NCBI RefSeq assembly: GCF_026210795.1
Contig: NC_089445.1
Coordinates: 2,170,001 to 2,234,000 of the forward strand
Origin: Rhizophagus irregularis
Lineage: Eukaryota; Glomeromycota; Glomeromycetes; Glomerales; Glomeraceae
Direction: 5' to 3'
Length of the DNA: 64,000 bases
This document shows, one piece after another, positions 33,936 through 44,091 of this stretch. The position numbers and the translations under genes are program-made. The notes beneath the pieces were generated by a model. It searched no databases. It saw only the letters and a list, made by a program, of their open reading frames with translations, and was not told the DNA's origin. Position 1 is the first letter of the stretch. Each line of letters opens with the position of its first letter.

Positions 33936-36057
33936 AGGTCAAATAAATAAAAATCAGATTTTTGCCCTTTTTAATATGGCTGTCTGATTTTTTGGCAATT
34001 TTAATATAATATTTCCGATTTTAATAAATATTTCTGATTTTAATATAATATTTCTGATTTTTAACATGAAATTGCCGATTTTTGGTTATTTGTAATAGGA
34101 TTTTTTGATTTTAATATATAACATGTGATTATGTATTACGGTTTAATATTTATTTATTAACTTAGATTTTTTTTTTATTTCAGTTATAATTATTTTTTTG
34201 CCTTAAAAACTTTACTAAAATACTTTTTAAATACTTTATAAAATAGAATTAAAATATTTTTTTTCTTAAATATAAATACATTTAAATTAAATAACTCATA
34301 ATTTAAAATATAAACAAATATTATATTTTTTTTACATATATTTCAAAGTATGGTTTGAGCATTTTGGTTGAAGTAAATCTTATTCTTTTAATTAAAAGTA
34401 GTTTAGTAAGTTTAAAACTGTTAAGATCATAAAAGTACAGTTAATATTTTTGGAATTATTTACATTTTTTATATTATACAGTAGTATTAAGTTACAAATT
34501 TTTTTACCTTCAGAGCGTATTTTGAGATCTTTAGCCAAAGTAAATCAACTTCTTATATTAATTGTAAGTTGTTCGGCAGGTTAAAATCTACTTGGATATT
34601 AATTTTCACGAAGGTACAGTTAATACTTGATGAGATATTTACAATTTTCACAACAGTACTCATTCATGACTTTTATTTTTTTCATTTTGTCACTTCAGAG
34701 CGTATTTTGAGCACTTTATCCAAAGTAAACCAACTTCTTATATTAATTGAAAGTTGTTTAGCATGTCAAATTCTACTTGAATATTAATTTTCACGAAGGT
34801 ACAGTTAATACTTGATGAGTTATTCACGATTTTCACAATGGTACTCATTACGAATTTTATTTTTTTCCGTTTTGTCACTTCAGAGCGTATTTTGAGCACT
34901 TTAGTCAAAGTAAATCGACTTCTTTTATTAATTGAAAGTTGTTTAGCATGTCAAAATCTACTTGAATATTAATTTTCACGAAGGTACAGTTAATACTTGA
35001 TGAGATATTTACAATTTTCACAACAGTACTCATTCACGACTTTTATTTTTTTCATTTTGTCACTTCAGAGCGTATTATGAGCACTTTATCCAAAGTAAAC
35101 CAACTTCTTATATTAATTGAAAGTTGTTTAGCATGTCAAATTCTACTTGAATATTAATTTTCACGAAGGTACAGTTAATACTTGATGAGTTATTCACGAT
35201 TTTCACAATGGTACTCATTTACGAATTTTATTTTTTTTCATTTTGTCACTTCAGAGCGTATTTTGAGCACTTTAGTCAAAGTAAATCGACTTCATTTATT
35301 AATTGAAAGTTGTTTAGCATGTCAAAATCTACTTGAATATTAATTTTCACGAAGGTACAGTTAATACTTGATGAGTTATTCACGATTTTCACAATGGTAC
35401 TCATTTACGAATTTTATTTTTTTCCGTTTTGTCACTTCAGAGCGTATTTTGAGCACTTTAGTCAAAGTAAATCGACTTCTTTTATTAATTGAAAGTTGTT
35501 TAGCATGTCAAAATCTACTTGGATATTAATTTTTACGAAGGTACAGTTAATACTTGATGAGTTATTCACGATTTTCACAACGGTACTCATTTACGAATTT
35601 TATTTTTTCCATTTTGTTACTTCAGAGCGTATTTTAAGCACTTTAGCCAAAGTAAATCGACTTCTTTTATTAATTAAAAATTGTTCAGCAGCTTAGAATC
35701 TACTTGAATATTTATTTTAATGAAGGCACAGTTAATATTTGTGGAGTTATTAATTTTTTATAATTGTGCGTATTACATTAAATTACAAGTAAATTTATAT
35801 TCTTAATGTATTTTGTTTAAAATTTAATTATTTAAGATTAGTTTTTTATTTAATATTGCTTAATAAAATATTTTTTAAATTTTAATTCAATATTACAATA
35901 TAATTTTTTATAAAAATATATATTTCATAATGTATATACAATTTTTTTGTATAATGAAAAAACTGAAAAATGTGGTTAAGAATTGGTAATACGGCTGTAA
36001 AAAGTCACAAATCGGACAAATATAGCTAAAATCAGCCAATTTTTATTTATTTGACGT
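33936..36057. mobile_element. Nested element with CAGGTCAAATAAATAAAAAT termini, holding a satellite
   Basis: Inverted ends: CAGGTCAAATAAATAAAAAT left, CACGTCAAATAAATAAAAAT on the other strand right. Sub-terminal CCGATTTT/CTGATTTT words repeat about eight times on the left (33950-34130) and recur at the right. Its centre is the 185-bp tandem array at 34340-35760. No ORF of note. A target duplication was not resolved. Confidence 0.65.
34340..35760 (+). repeat. Satellite, 7 well-conserved units of 185-186 bp plus one decayed unit
   Basis: CAGAGCGTATT occurs at 34511, 34696, 34881, 35066, 35252, 35438 and 35623, spacings 185, 185, 185, 186, 186, 185. Units also share ATTAATTTTCACGAAGGTAC and ATGAGTTATTCACGATTTTC. 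A diverged unit precedes (about 34340-34510). Frames at 34569-34787 and 35496-35696 are the same repeat read through and are not genes. Related by sequence order to the 184-bp block at 8.77-9.40 kb. Confidence 0.88.
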
Positions 36058-36235
36058 GTGATAGAGTAAGTTTTTCTACACTTTAAAGCATCAAACAATA
36101 CTAGTATCTGCTAATATGTACTACCCAAAAACTCACCGATGTAAAATCACAATTATTAAAAAATTCACAAGAATTTTTGTTAATACTGTTTAATTTTTAA
36201 GTTCAAAGTCCGATTGATAATACTAAATTCAAAAC

Positions 36236-36510
36236 TCAATTATAAATCATTTTTATAAATTATAATTTAAAAATTAAGCAGTATTAAGGAAAATTCTCAT
36301 GAATTTTTCTTAATACTACTTAATTCTAATTTAACTAATTTAGTATTAAGGTTTTAATTTAAAAATTAAGCAGTATCAAGGAAAATTCTTGCAAATTTTT
36401 CTTAATACTGCTTAATTCTAATTTAACTAATTTAGTATTAAGGCTTTAATTTAAAAATTAAGCAGTATCAAGGAAAATTCTTGCGAATTTTTCTTAATAC
36501 TGCTTATATC
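36236..36510. repeat. Tandem palindromic repeats of about 90 bp
   Basis: Unit: AATTAAGCAGTATCAAGG, a short loop around TTCTTGCGAA, CTTAATACTGCTTAATT, then a spacer TAACTAATTTAGTATTAAGG. Three units here; each arm pair can fold into a hairpin. Confidence 0.75.
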
Positions 36511-37127
36511 TGCCAATTCGTGAAATTAGCCAAACATAAAGATTTGCACATTTTAACAAGAATTATATTTCACAAGCTTAAATTGTATGTGTTACATAAT
36601 CAGATGATCTAAATCTATCAAAAAATAAAAAAAAATTTTTTAACGTTTATTCAAAAATAACAATGGCAACTACTTTCTTTTTCAATCACTTTTCAATTAC
36701 TTTTCAATCAGATTTTTGTTAGGTGACTTAGAAAAGTTTATAAGCATATATAGCAGGTTTTTTTTAATCAGTAAGTAAGAAAACAAATATTAATAATTTT
36801 TATTAATAAGAAAAATCTTTTTTAATTTATTTTTAACCTTATTTCCTTCTTTTTTTTAGTAAAAATATATACAAAATAAAAATGTGAGTTATGATTTAGA
36901 GTTTTTGAGATGTTTTTTTTTGTTTTTTACTATACTAATTTTATTCTACTTGTTAATTACTTTTTAAAATTGATTTTATTAATTTATTCAATTTAAAACA
37001 GAAATGGCAAATAAAAACTTGTTAAGTAAAGTAAAAAGAGCCCAATAATACCTGTAAAGATCATCTTTTGGTAAGAATTATAATTTTAAAAATTTTTGTG
37101 TCAGAGTTTTATTCGATTAACAAAATC

Positions 37128-37408
37128 GTTAATATCTCGGCGTACATGTATGCTAAACACATATATTTATATTCATATGAAAGCCCAGAATCTACTCTAC
37201 CTGAACGAAAAAAGATTATTCAAATTGAATTACTAGATGTGAAGATATTAACGATCAAAGTCAAAGGTTAAAAATAAATATATTGAACGTAATTATTCAG
37301 CAACTTGTGATCCAATTCACGTGATATTTGGTTTATGGATAGCTCTTGATTACCTCTTTCTAATGAATATAAATTCATTCGTCTAGTACACATACACGTT
37401 AAGTTATT
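37128..37408. repeat. Two dyad modules inside the 5.5-kb element
   Basis: Module 1 (37128-37252) begins GTTAATATCTCGGC and ends, in inverted form, GAAGATATTAAC, with TACTAGATGTG and ATATTCATATGAAAGCC inside. Module 2 (about 37285-37408) begins AACGTAATTATTCAGC and includes TTGTGATCCAATTCACGTGA, ATAGCTCTT and ATGAATATAAATTCATTCG. Frames at 37068-37271 (+) and 37268-37489 (-) run through them; in-frame stops in sister modules argue against coding. Confidence 0.65.
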
Positions 37409-37599
37409 CAATATTTTGTCATGACAATTATATTTAAATTTTTTAATTTTAATGTTATTATTAAAAAAATCAAAAAATAATATAATCAAATCAATTTTAT
37501 TTATATCAGCGGTGTGAATCTATCATTTTCATGTAAATTGTATTAGCATTTTCTTAATAAAGTTAGTTTTTTGAATATAAAAACTTAATTCCATAAATC

Positions 37600-37870
37600 A
37601 GTCCATATGTTAATTCTAATTTAACTAATTTAAGTAGTATTAAGGCTTTAATTTAAAAATTAAGCAGTATCAAGGAAAATTCTTGCGAATTTTTCTTAAT
37701 ACTGCTTAATTCTAATTTAACTAATTTAATATTAAAGCTTTAATTTAAAAATTAAGCAGTATCAAAGAAAATTCTCCCAAATTTTTCTTAATTCTAATTT
37801 AGCTAATTTAGTATTAAAGCTTTAATTTAAAAATTAAGCAGTATTAAGAAAAATTTTTACAAATTTTCTT
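37600..37870. repeat. Second block of the palindromic 90-bp repeat
   Basis: Same AAGCAGTATCAAGG / CTTAATACTGCTT unit as 36236-36510, about three copies. The dyad modules lie in the 1.1 kb between the two blocks. Confidence 0.72.
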
Positions 37871-38760
37871 ATTAAAAAAAAGAACTTTTAAATTACTAAT
37901 TAAACTTTAAAAACAATCTGTATGATTTAAATTTTTAAAAAAATACTTCTGCTTTTTAATTTTTGCATTTCTACATTTAACCAATTAAAATTCAGCTGAT
38001 CGCTGATCACATGCATTAATAACACGTTATTGTTTATTTTTTTATTTATTTTTTCAAAAATATTCTTTTCTCTTCTTTTTTTTAGAAAAAAAAAGACAAT
38101 AAAAATGAATACCAAAATTATTTTAACATATAATAATAAAAATTAAATAAAAAACTTATTTTGATAATATATAATATATATATTTGTACCAAACTACTAA
38201 TTATACAAAAAGTGATATGCACGTATATCAATTAACAATTACTTTCACTAATATCTCTCTGGAATTGTAATGGTGAATTTTAACAATATTAATTAAACAA
38301 CTATATGTACACCGTTTTATGTTTTTATTTTTATATTAATATTATATATTAACATATATTAATTATATTTTTTTTTTTACTTTTATGTATTTTATTTGAT
38401 TTTTTTAATATATTACTAACATTACTACTATCGTTTTATTACTTTTTTATATCTAACTAATATATTAATAATATTACTAACTTTTTATTATTTCTTTTTT
38501 ATATTTAAAATAATGATAATATTACTAATTAAATTTCTTTTTTTTACTAACCTTTTATTATTCCTTTTTTATATTTAAAATAATGATAATATTACTAATT
38601 AAATTTCTTTTTTTTTGTTTATATTTTGCTAATATTATTTTTTTTACAAATAGTATATTATTTTATACTAGATTTTTATTTATATTATTTATAAAAAAAT
38701 ATTTGTATATTTAATATTATTTAATAAAAATTTTATTGATTATAAATGCATTTTAAATTC
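37871..38760. other. AT-rich interior of the 5.5-kb element
   Basis: Non-coding. A unit of about 65 bp ending ATAATGATAATATTACTAAT is duplicated near 38485 and 38550. Beyond 38760 the TATACGGT/ACTGTATA sub-terminal array starts. Confidence 0.5.
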
Positions 38761-39276
38761 TGTTTGCAAATATAAAATATACGATTTAATTGAATAATAT
38801 ATACTATTTATCAGTACAAAATATGCAGTTTAAACTGGAAAAAAGTACTGTTTATCAGTATAAAATATACGGTTTATCCTGGAAAAGTATACTGTTCGCA
38901 ATATAAAATATAAAACAATATACTGTTTATTGGTATAAAACATACGGTTTTTCTACTGTTTACAAGTATAAAACATACGGATGAAACTGGAAAAATATAC
39001 TGTATGCAAACCGTATATATGATACGGTGTGCAGAATACCGAATATATACAGTATGTGAAAATACTGTAATTATATGGTAATAATACTATAAATATACTG
39101 TTCGCAAAATACGAAAATACAGTATACTAACCGTATATATATTTTTTATAGGGTTAGTTAAATGGATTATAGCTCTTTTCAAACACAGGTCCTTTAGAGT
39201 AGCCACTGCATATGGTTTAAGTGATGGATTCACCAGAAATGACGGAATTGATCAGAGCAATGCACTCTCTCCACTA

Positions 39277-40384
39277 CACTCCCCTACAATAAATTACCGA
39301 ATTTGACAAAATTTACATAGCAATTTTCACGTTGCATATAAATTTACGAATTTTTAATAAAATTCAGCCAGAATTTTTTTATTTGAAAGTTGATCGTAGA
39401 TAGTTTTTATGTATCAAAATAAATAAATATGATTAATTATAAATATAAAAAAGTTTTCTCATTGCAAAATAATATAAAAAATTATGAAATTCTCACTTTT
39501 TTTCAGCAATGGGTCAACTTTTTAAAATTTTAGAAGGACCCCGGATATCTCCAAAACAGGTCATAAGTCACACTTTCGGCAGATTGGCCCATTTTTCAGG
39601 GGCTCAAAAAATCGTTTTTTGTAAATATCTCGGCATCCAGTGGTCCAATTTTGATGAACTTTTTTTAAATTGTAGAGCTAAATGAGGGCTACAAAATAAA
39701 AAAAAGTTCATTAAAATTGAATAACTGGATGCTGAGATATTTACAAAAAAACGATTTTTTGAGTTTCAGCAAAAAGGGGTGTTTTTGGCCAAAAGTCCAT
39801 TATGACCTTTATATTAGATATCCGGGGTCCTATTTTAGAAAATTTTCTTTATTTTTTAATACATGAAAGCTACAATTGATTGGCTTTCAAATAAAAAAAA
39901 TTTGACTGAATTTTATTGAGAATTCATAAAGTTTCATATAGCCCAAAAATCAACAATTTTACTAGTAAATCTTATAAAAATTTGTAATTACATAGTAAAA
40001 TTAACAATAATTGACAAATTTTAGTCTATATGAAACTTAACGAATTCTCTACAAAATTCAGTCAAAATTTTTTTATTTGAAAGCCAATCAATTGTAGCTT
40101 TCATGTATTAAAAAATAAAGAAAATTTTCTAAAATTTTAAAAAGTTGACCCATTGCTGAAAAAACTGAGAATTTCATAATTTTTTATATTATTTTGCAAT
40201 GAGAAAACTTTTTTATATTTATAATTAATCATATTTATTTATTTTGATACATAAAAACTATCTACGATCAACTTTCAAATAAAAAAATTCTGGCTGAATT
40301 TTATTAAAAATTCGTAAACTTATATGCAACGTGAAAATTGCTATGCAAATTTTGTCAAATCCGGTAATTTATTGTAAGGCAGTG
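39277..40384. mobile_element. Foldback element with hairpins within hairpins, TA target site
   Basis: Ends CACTCCCCTACAATAAATTA and, on the other strand, CACTGCCTTACAATAAATTA, flanked by TA (39275-39276; 40385-40386). The arms pair over about 250 bp (CAGCAATGGGTCAAC near 39510 with its complement near 40150). A second inverted pair (about 39840-39960 with 40015-40130) and a third complete palindrome (39603-39763, a dyad module) lie inside. No transposase. It splits the LINE reverse transcriptase. Confidence 0.8.
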
Positions 40385-40690
40385 TACTATAGCGAATTTT
40401 CTATGATCCGCTTTTAGTAAGAATACAACAAACTAAAGATAGCAGCTATGAAATGAAAGTTAACTGGCTGAATGATATTAATGATCCTAAAACATGGACG
40501 CAATATAGGCTTTAGGTTCCCATATGTATATATATGGATGATACGGTATTTCTAGAATTCTCAAAGGTTAGGATGCAAAAGATAGTAGATATAGCAAATG
40601 AATTCTATTCGATTAATGATATTGACATCAATACTAAGAAGTCAGAAATGATAATCATCAACCTGACAGTAGAATGACAAGAATAAACTA

Positions 40691-41961
40691 TTGAATTAGG
40701 TTGAGATCGTTCCATAGTTTAAGTCATAGATGATGAAATAAGATATCTTAGGGTCTGGTTTTCCAACAAACCAAATAGGAGAAGATAGATGCAACACCTA
40801 TCCACGATAATAAAAAATTTTTGCGACACAGTCTATAGGAAGTTTGTTCCAGCTGGTCAATATATTTACCTAATCAATAGAGTATTAATACCTAGACTGA
40901 TATATATAGCTTAAATCATAACATTGACAGAGCAAGATTGGAATCACGTATTCGCTCCATTAATGAAGTTGGTTAAAAACTGGATGAAATTACCTAAGAA
41001 CACACCTTCGTCACTAATATTTTATAAGGGGTATCTCAGTATGGACCATCTATAGAAAATATTTTGTATCAATACTATATGATAACAGAATTAACAATTA
41101 GACTGAATAGTGATTCACATGTAGCGATATCTACACATATCAGACTCAGAGATGCGCAGCTTAAATCACTGATTATAGATCCAATTTTTGACTGTGATCT
41201 TCACATAATGCCTTAAATAAAAATTCAAACTAGGAAAAACGTCTCATTTAATGCATTAGTAATAACTAAAGCTCTCGATATATCAATGGCAACGAACCTG
41301 ATTGATAGATCAACCTGGAGTGTTTCAGGAGAAAAAAAGCTGTTATTAAAATTCTTTAAACAGTATCAGCTTACAAAATATATTTTCTGGATTAACCAAA
41401 GCTCACATTACCTGATATTCTATATTGATCAATTGTTTATTAAAGGTATATATCTTATGACATAGAAGCAATACTGTAGATTAGCATTACTCCCAATACA
41501 AAAAAGGGTAGCTAGATAGTATCGTGATGTGGCTCATTTGTGCACATCCAGAATAGATAATATGACAATAATTGATGATATGGAAATTGCTGAAGTTGAT
41601 CATTGAGCCTTTTTACTGGATATCATACTGGACGTGCATCGCAAACAAATTATTTTTATTCGAAACTTTCAATGACTCAGATGTATAGTCATTAGGCAAA
41701 ATTAATAAGATACGCTATTATGAACAGGGGATTATAGTGAATTATCATCTGGAATATAATGATAATGAAACAATTGGCTGGCAGGATATGGGACGATCCA
41801 TACCAGCTCATTGCTGTAAAGTGGCAATATTAGATAAAAAATCTAACATGTGCGGCTGGAGTTTTTCTAATGAATAGCTATCATCAACCTATCAATTTAA
41901 CGTTATAATACCTGATGACAAGTTACCAACATCAGCTTTAAATCCCATAATTAGCCTACTA
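40691..41961 (+). pseudogene. LINE connection region between reverse transcriptase and RNase H
   Basis: Fragments in all three frames read as LINE thumb/connection sequence, for example VWFSNKPNRR (about 40752), YLINRVLIPRL (about 40868) and WNHVFAPLMKLVKNWMKLPKN (split here for length; about 40939-41000). Heavily broken; no activity expected. Confidence 0.5.
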
Positions 41962-42507
41962 ATGGTCCAAGACATATGGATTCACAGATGGATAGATGAT
42001 GATAACCTGAAAATGCAACTAATGGATATTAGAAATATACTGGCAGAGAGAACAATGGTAGAATATTATATAGATGATTCTCTCAGGCCAAACACTTTTA
42101 CAACAATGGGTAAACAAGATCCTAATTTAGTGTACACAGACATGGGTGCAGCGTTTTGTATTAATAATGAACCTGCATTGTCAGCCCAAGTAAATGTATC
42201 ATTATGGCCTTCATCTACACATTCAGAATTAGTGTCTATATTTCTAGCATTATTCACAGGTCCTATAAATGCAAAAATCAAGATTTACACAAACAGTCAA
42301 AGCACCATATACATGATAAACAATCAACATAATAAATCAGGCAGAAAATTATTGAAGCAATCTAATTCTTTAATATTACTTAAGATAGATATTCTTTTAC
42401 AAAAAAAAAAATAGATCTAGTATTAGTGAAAGTTAAGAGACACAGTGGAGATGTTATGAATGAAATGGTAGATGATTTAGCTAAGAATACAAGTAACAGC
42501 AGATGAT
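41962..42507 (+). pseudogene. LINE RNase H domain, frameshifted
   Basis: A 150-codon frame holds YIDDSL (position of the usual Thr-Asp-Gly-Ser first catalytic Asp), WPSSTHSELVSIFLAL with the catalytic Glu, and KIYTNSQSTIYM, where the usual Asp is Asn. The end, LVKVKRHSGDVMNEMVDDLAK with the last His/Asp region, is in another frame after a run of ten A at 42401-42410. Changed catalytic residues plus the frameshift mean it is inactive. It would degrade the RNA strand of the RNA-DNA hybrid in an active LINE. Confidence 0.8.
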
Positions 42508-42882
42508 ACTTTAACAACAGGTTTAACTATAGCAATAGGACAGTTAGATTTTTTCTAATTTTTAAACAGATTCCAATTGAATACAACTTAAAAAAATTTA
42601 TCAAAACTCTAATGAATACCAGAGTAGCAGCAGAATAGTCAATGCTAAAAACCAATGGACATGAAATACCAATTGCCTGGAACATAATTTGGAACTTAAT
42701 TCATAGATATAAAGGGTTTAATTGTATTTCAATTAAAAAACATTGGCATTTAATATTTATTATTAAACTATTCATTAAACTTCTCCCTATAGGTACCACT
42801 CTTATACAATGAAAACTAAATATATACAAAGATTTTGTTTGTCCCAGGTGTAATGATAATAAAGAAGAAGACATATATCATT

Positions 42883-44081
42883 AAAGCTCCTAACGGTTCG
42901 AGCTAAACTGAAGAACTGATCTAAAACCGGCTCAAAATTCAGTTTAGTTCAGTTCGGGTATTAGAACCAAAAAACCAGCGGTTCAGTTTGGTTTAATCTG
43001 ATTTTTTATAAAAATGTGAAAAATCAAATAGCCGCCCATCTAGTGATCGTACAAAGTTGAGCCATATATTATTGGATTCGTCTTGACGAGACGCGTCGAA
43101 TGGTGGTAAAATCATATCTCTAGCATTGATAGATCACATGTTAACCCACACTAAATGATTTATCAATAATTGGAATTATCAAGCTATCTATCAATGCTAG
43201 AGATATGATCTTAGCGTCATTCAACGCGTCTCAGTGAGATGAATATAATGAATATAAATTCGTCTGTGTACGACTACTGAATGGCGAATAATGTCAAGTT
43301 TCGCATTTTTTTAAAATTTTCAAGCGTTAAAAATTAAAAATTCTGATACATGAATTTATTTGTCATCCAATGGTTGTACAAATATGAATTAAAACTCATT
43401 GGATTCGTCTCGATGAAACGAGTCGAATGGTGGTAAGATCACATCTCTAGTATCGATAGATAGCTTGTTAATGCCAATTTTTTATAAATCATTTAGCGTG
43501 AATTAACTTACGATCTATTGATGCTAGAGATATGATCTCACACCATTCGACTTGTCTTATCGAGACGAATCTAATGAGTTCTAATTCATATTTGTATGAC
43601 CATTGAATGACGAATAAATTCATGTATCGGAATTTTTAATTTTTAACGTTCAAAAATTTTAAAAAAATGCGAAACTTGACATTATTCGCCATCTAGTGGT
43701 CGTATGCAGACGAATTTATATTTATTAGATTCGTCTCACTGAGACGCGTCGAATGACGCTAAGATCATATCTCTAGTATTGATAGATAGCTTAATAATTC
43801 CAATTATTGATAAATCATTTAGTGTAGTTTAACGTATGCTCTATCGGGGATGCTAGAGATATGATCTTACCACCATTCGACGCGTCTCATCGAGACGAAT
43901 CCAATGATATATGGCTTGACTTTGTACGATCACTAGATGGGCGGCTATTTGATTTTTCACATTTTTATAAAAATCAGATTAAACTGAACTGAACTGCCAG
44001 TTTTTTGGTTCGGTTCTTACGGATTTTGACTCTAATCCAAACCGTCTATAATCCGGACCAAACTGACCTGTTCAGAGCTTT
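42883..44081. mobile_element. Foldback element of 1.2 kb with 10-bp TSD, four dyad cores
   Basis: Flanked by the perfect 10-bp repeat atatatcatt (42873-42882 and 44082-44091). Ends are AAAGCTCCTAACGG and, on the other strand, AAAGCTCTGAACAGG. Each half is several hundred bp of near-complementary arm, and GAGACGCGTCGAATGGTGG-like cores occur four times (about 43085, 43215, 43400 and 43550) with further copies near 43740 and 43880. A 9-10 bp duplication fits Mutator-like mobilisation. It splits the C-x2-C from the H-x4-C half of the LINE's zinc knuckle. Confidence 0.82.
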
Positions 44082-44091
44082 ATATATCATT

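Larger units (their letters stand above)
33616..39153. mobile_element. 5.5-kb non-coding element with CCCTATAAAAAAT termini
   Basis: Left end CCCTATAAAAAATATGTATA and right end (other strand) CCCTATAAAAAATATATATA are near-perfect inverted repeats exactly where the LINE frame breaks and resumes. Flanking TTG (left) and TTA (right) may be a 3-bp target duplication with one change, as in PIF/Harbinger elements. The first 320 and last 390 bp are packed with TATACGGT and ACTGTATA words in both orientations. No transposase is visible. It carries a nested element, an 8-unit satellite, palindromic repeats and dyad modules. Confidence 0.75.
33100..40690 (+). pseudogene. LINE reverse transcriptase domain, split by two insertions
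   Basis: Before the first insertion: KKSAAGLSGINYKII, ILPIPKPINFEYNILNTRPI and ALLDCF, then QDMKKVFDSVGLD with the first catalytic Asp (about 33533-33570). Between insertions (39154-39276): SFRVATAYGLSDGFT and GIDQSNALSPL. After the second insertion: YMDD at 40531-40542, the catalytic pair, then KVRMQKIVDIANEFY and INTKKSEM. Order and spacing follow non-LTR reverse transcriptases. Stops at several places make it dead. YMDD, rather than the more usual YADD/FADD of LINEs, is unusual and could be a late mutation. Confidence 0.82.

Noticed and set aside
34569-35696. Two similar frames of 72 and 66 codons (34569-34787, 35496-35696)
   Set aside because: They are the 185-bp satellite read through; the period is mostly not a multiple of three and other units have stops.
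37068-37489. Small conserved protein suggested by similar peptides at 37.1, 37.3, 58.8 and 59.4 kb
   Set aside because: Similarity follows the dyad DNA module on both strands, and several copies carry stops in the same frame.
36236-37870. CRISPR-like alternation of repeats
   Set aside because: Units are palindromic tandem repeats with related, not unique, spacers, in a eukaryotic genome.
33100-40690. An active LINE
   Set aside because: Multiple stops, frameshifts, altered RNase H residues and four insertions.
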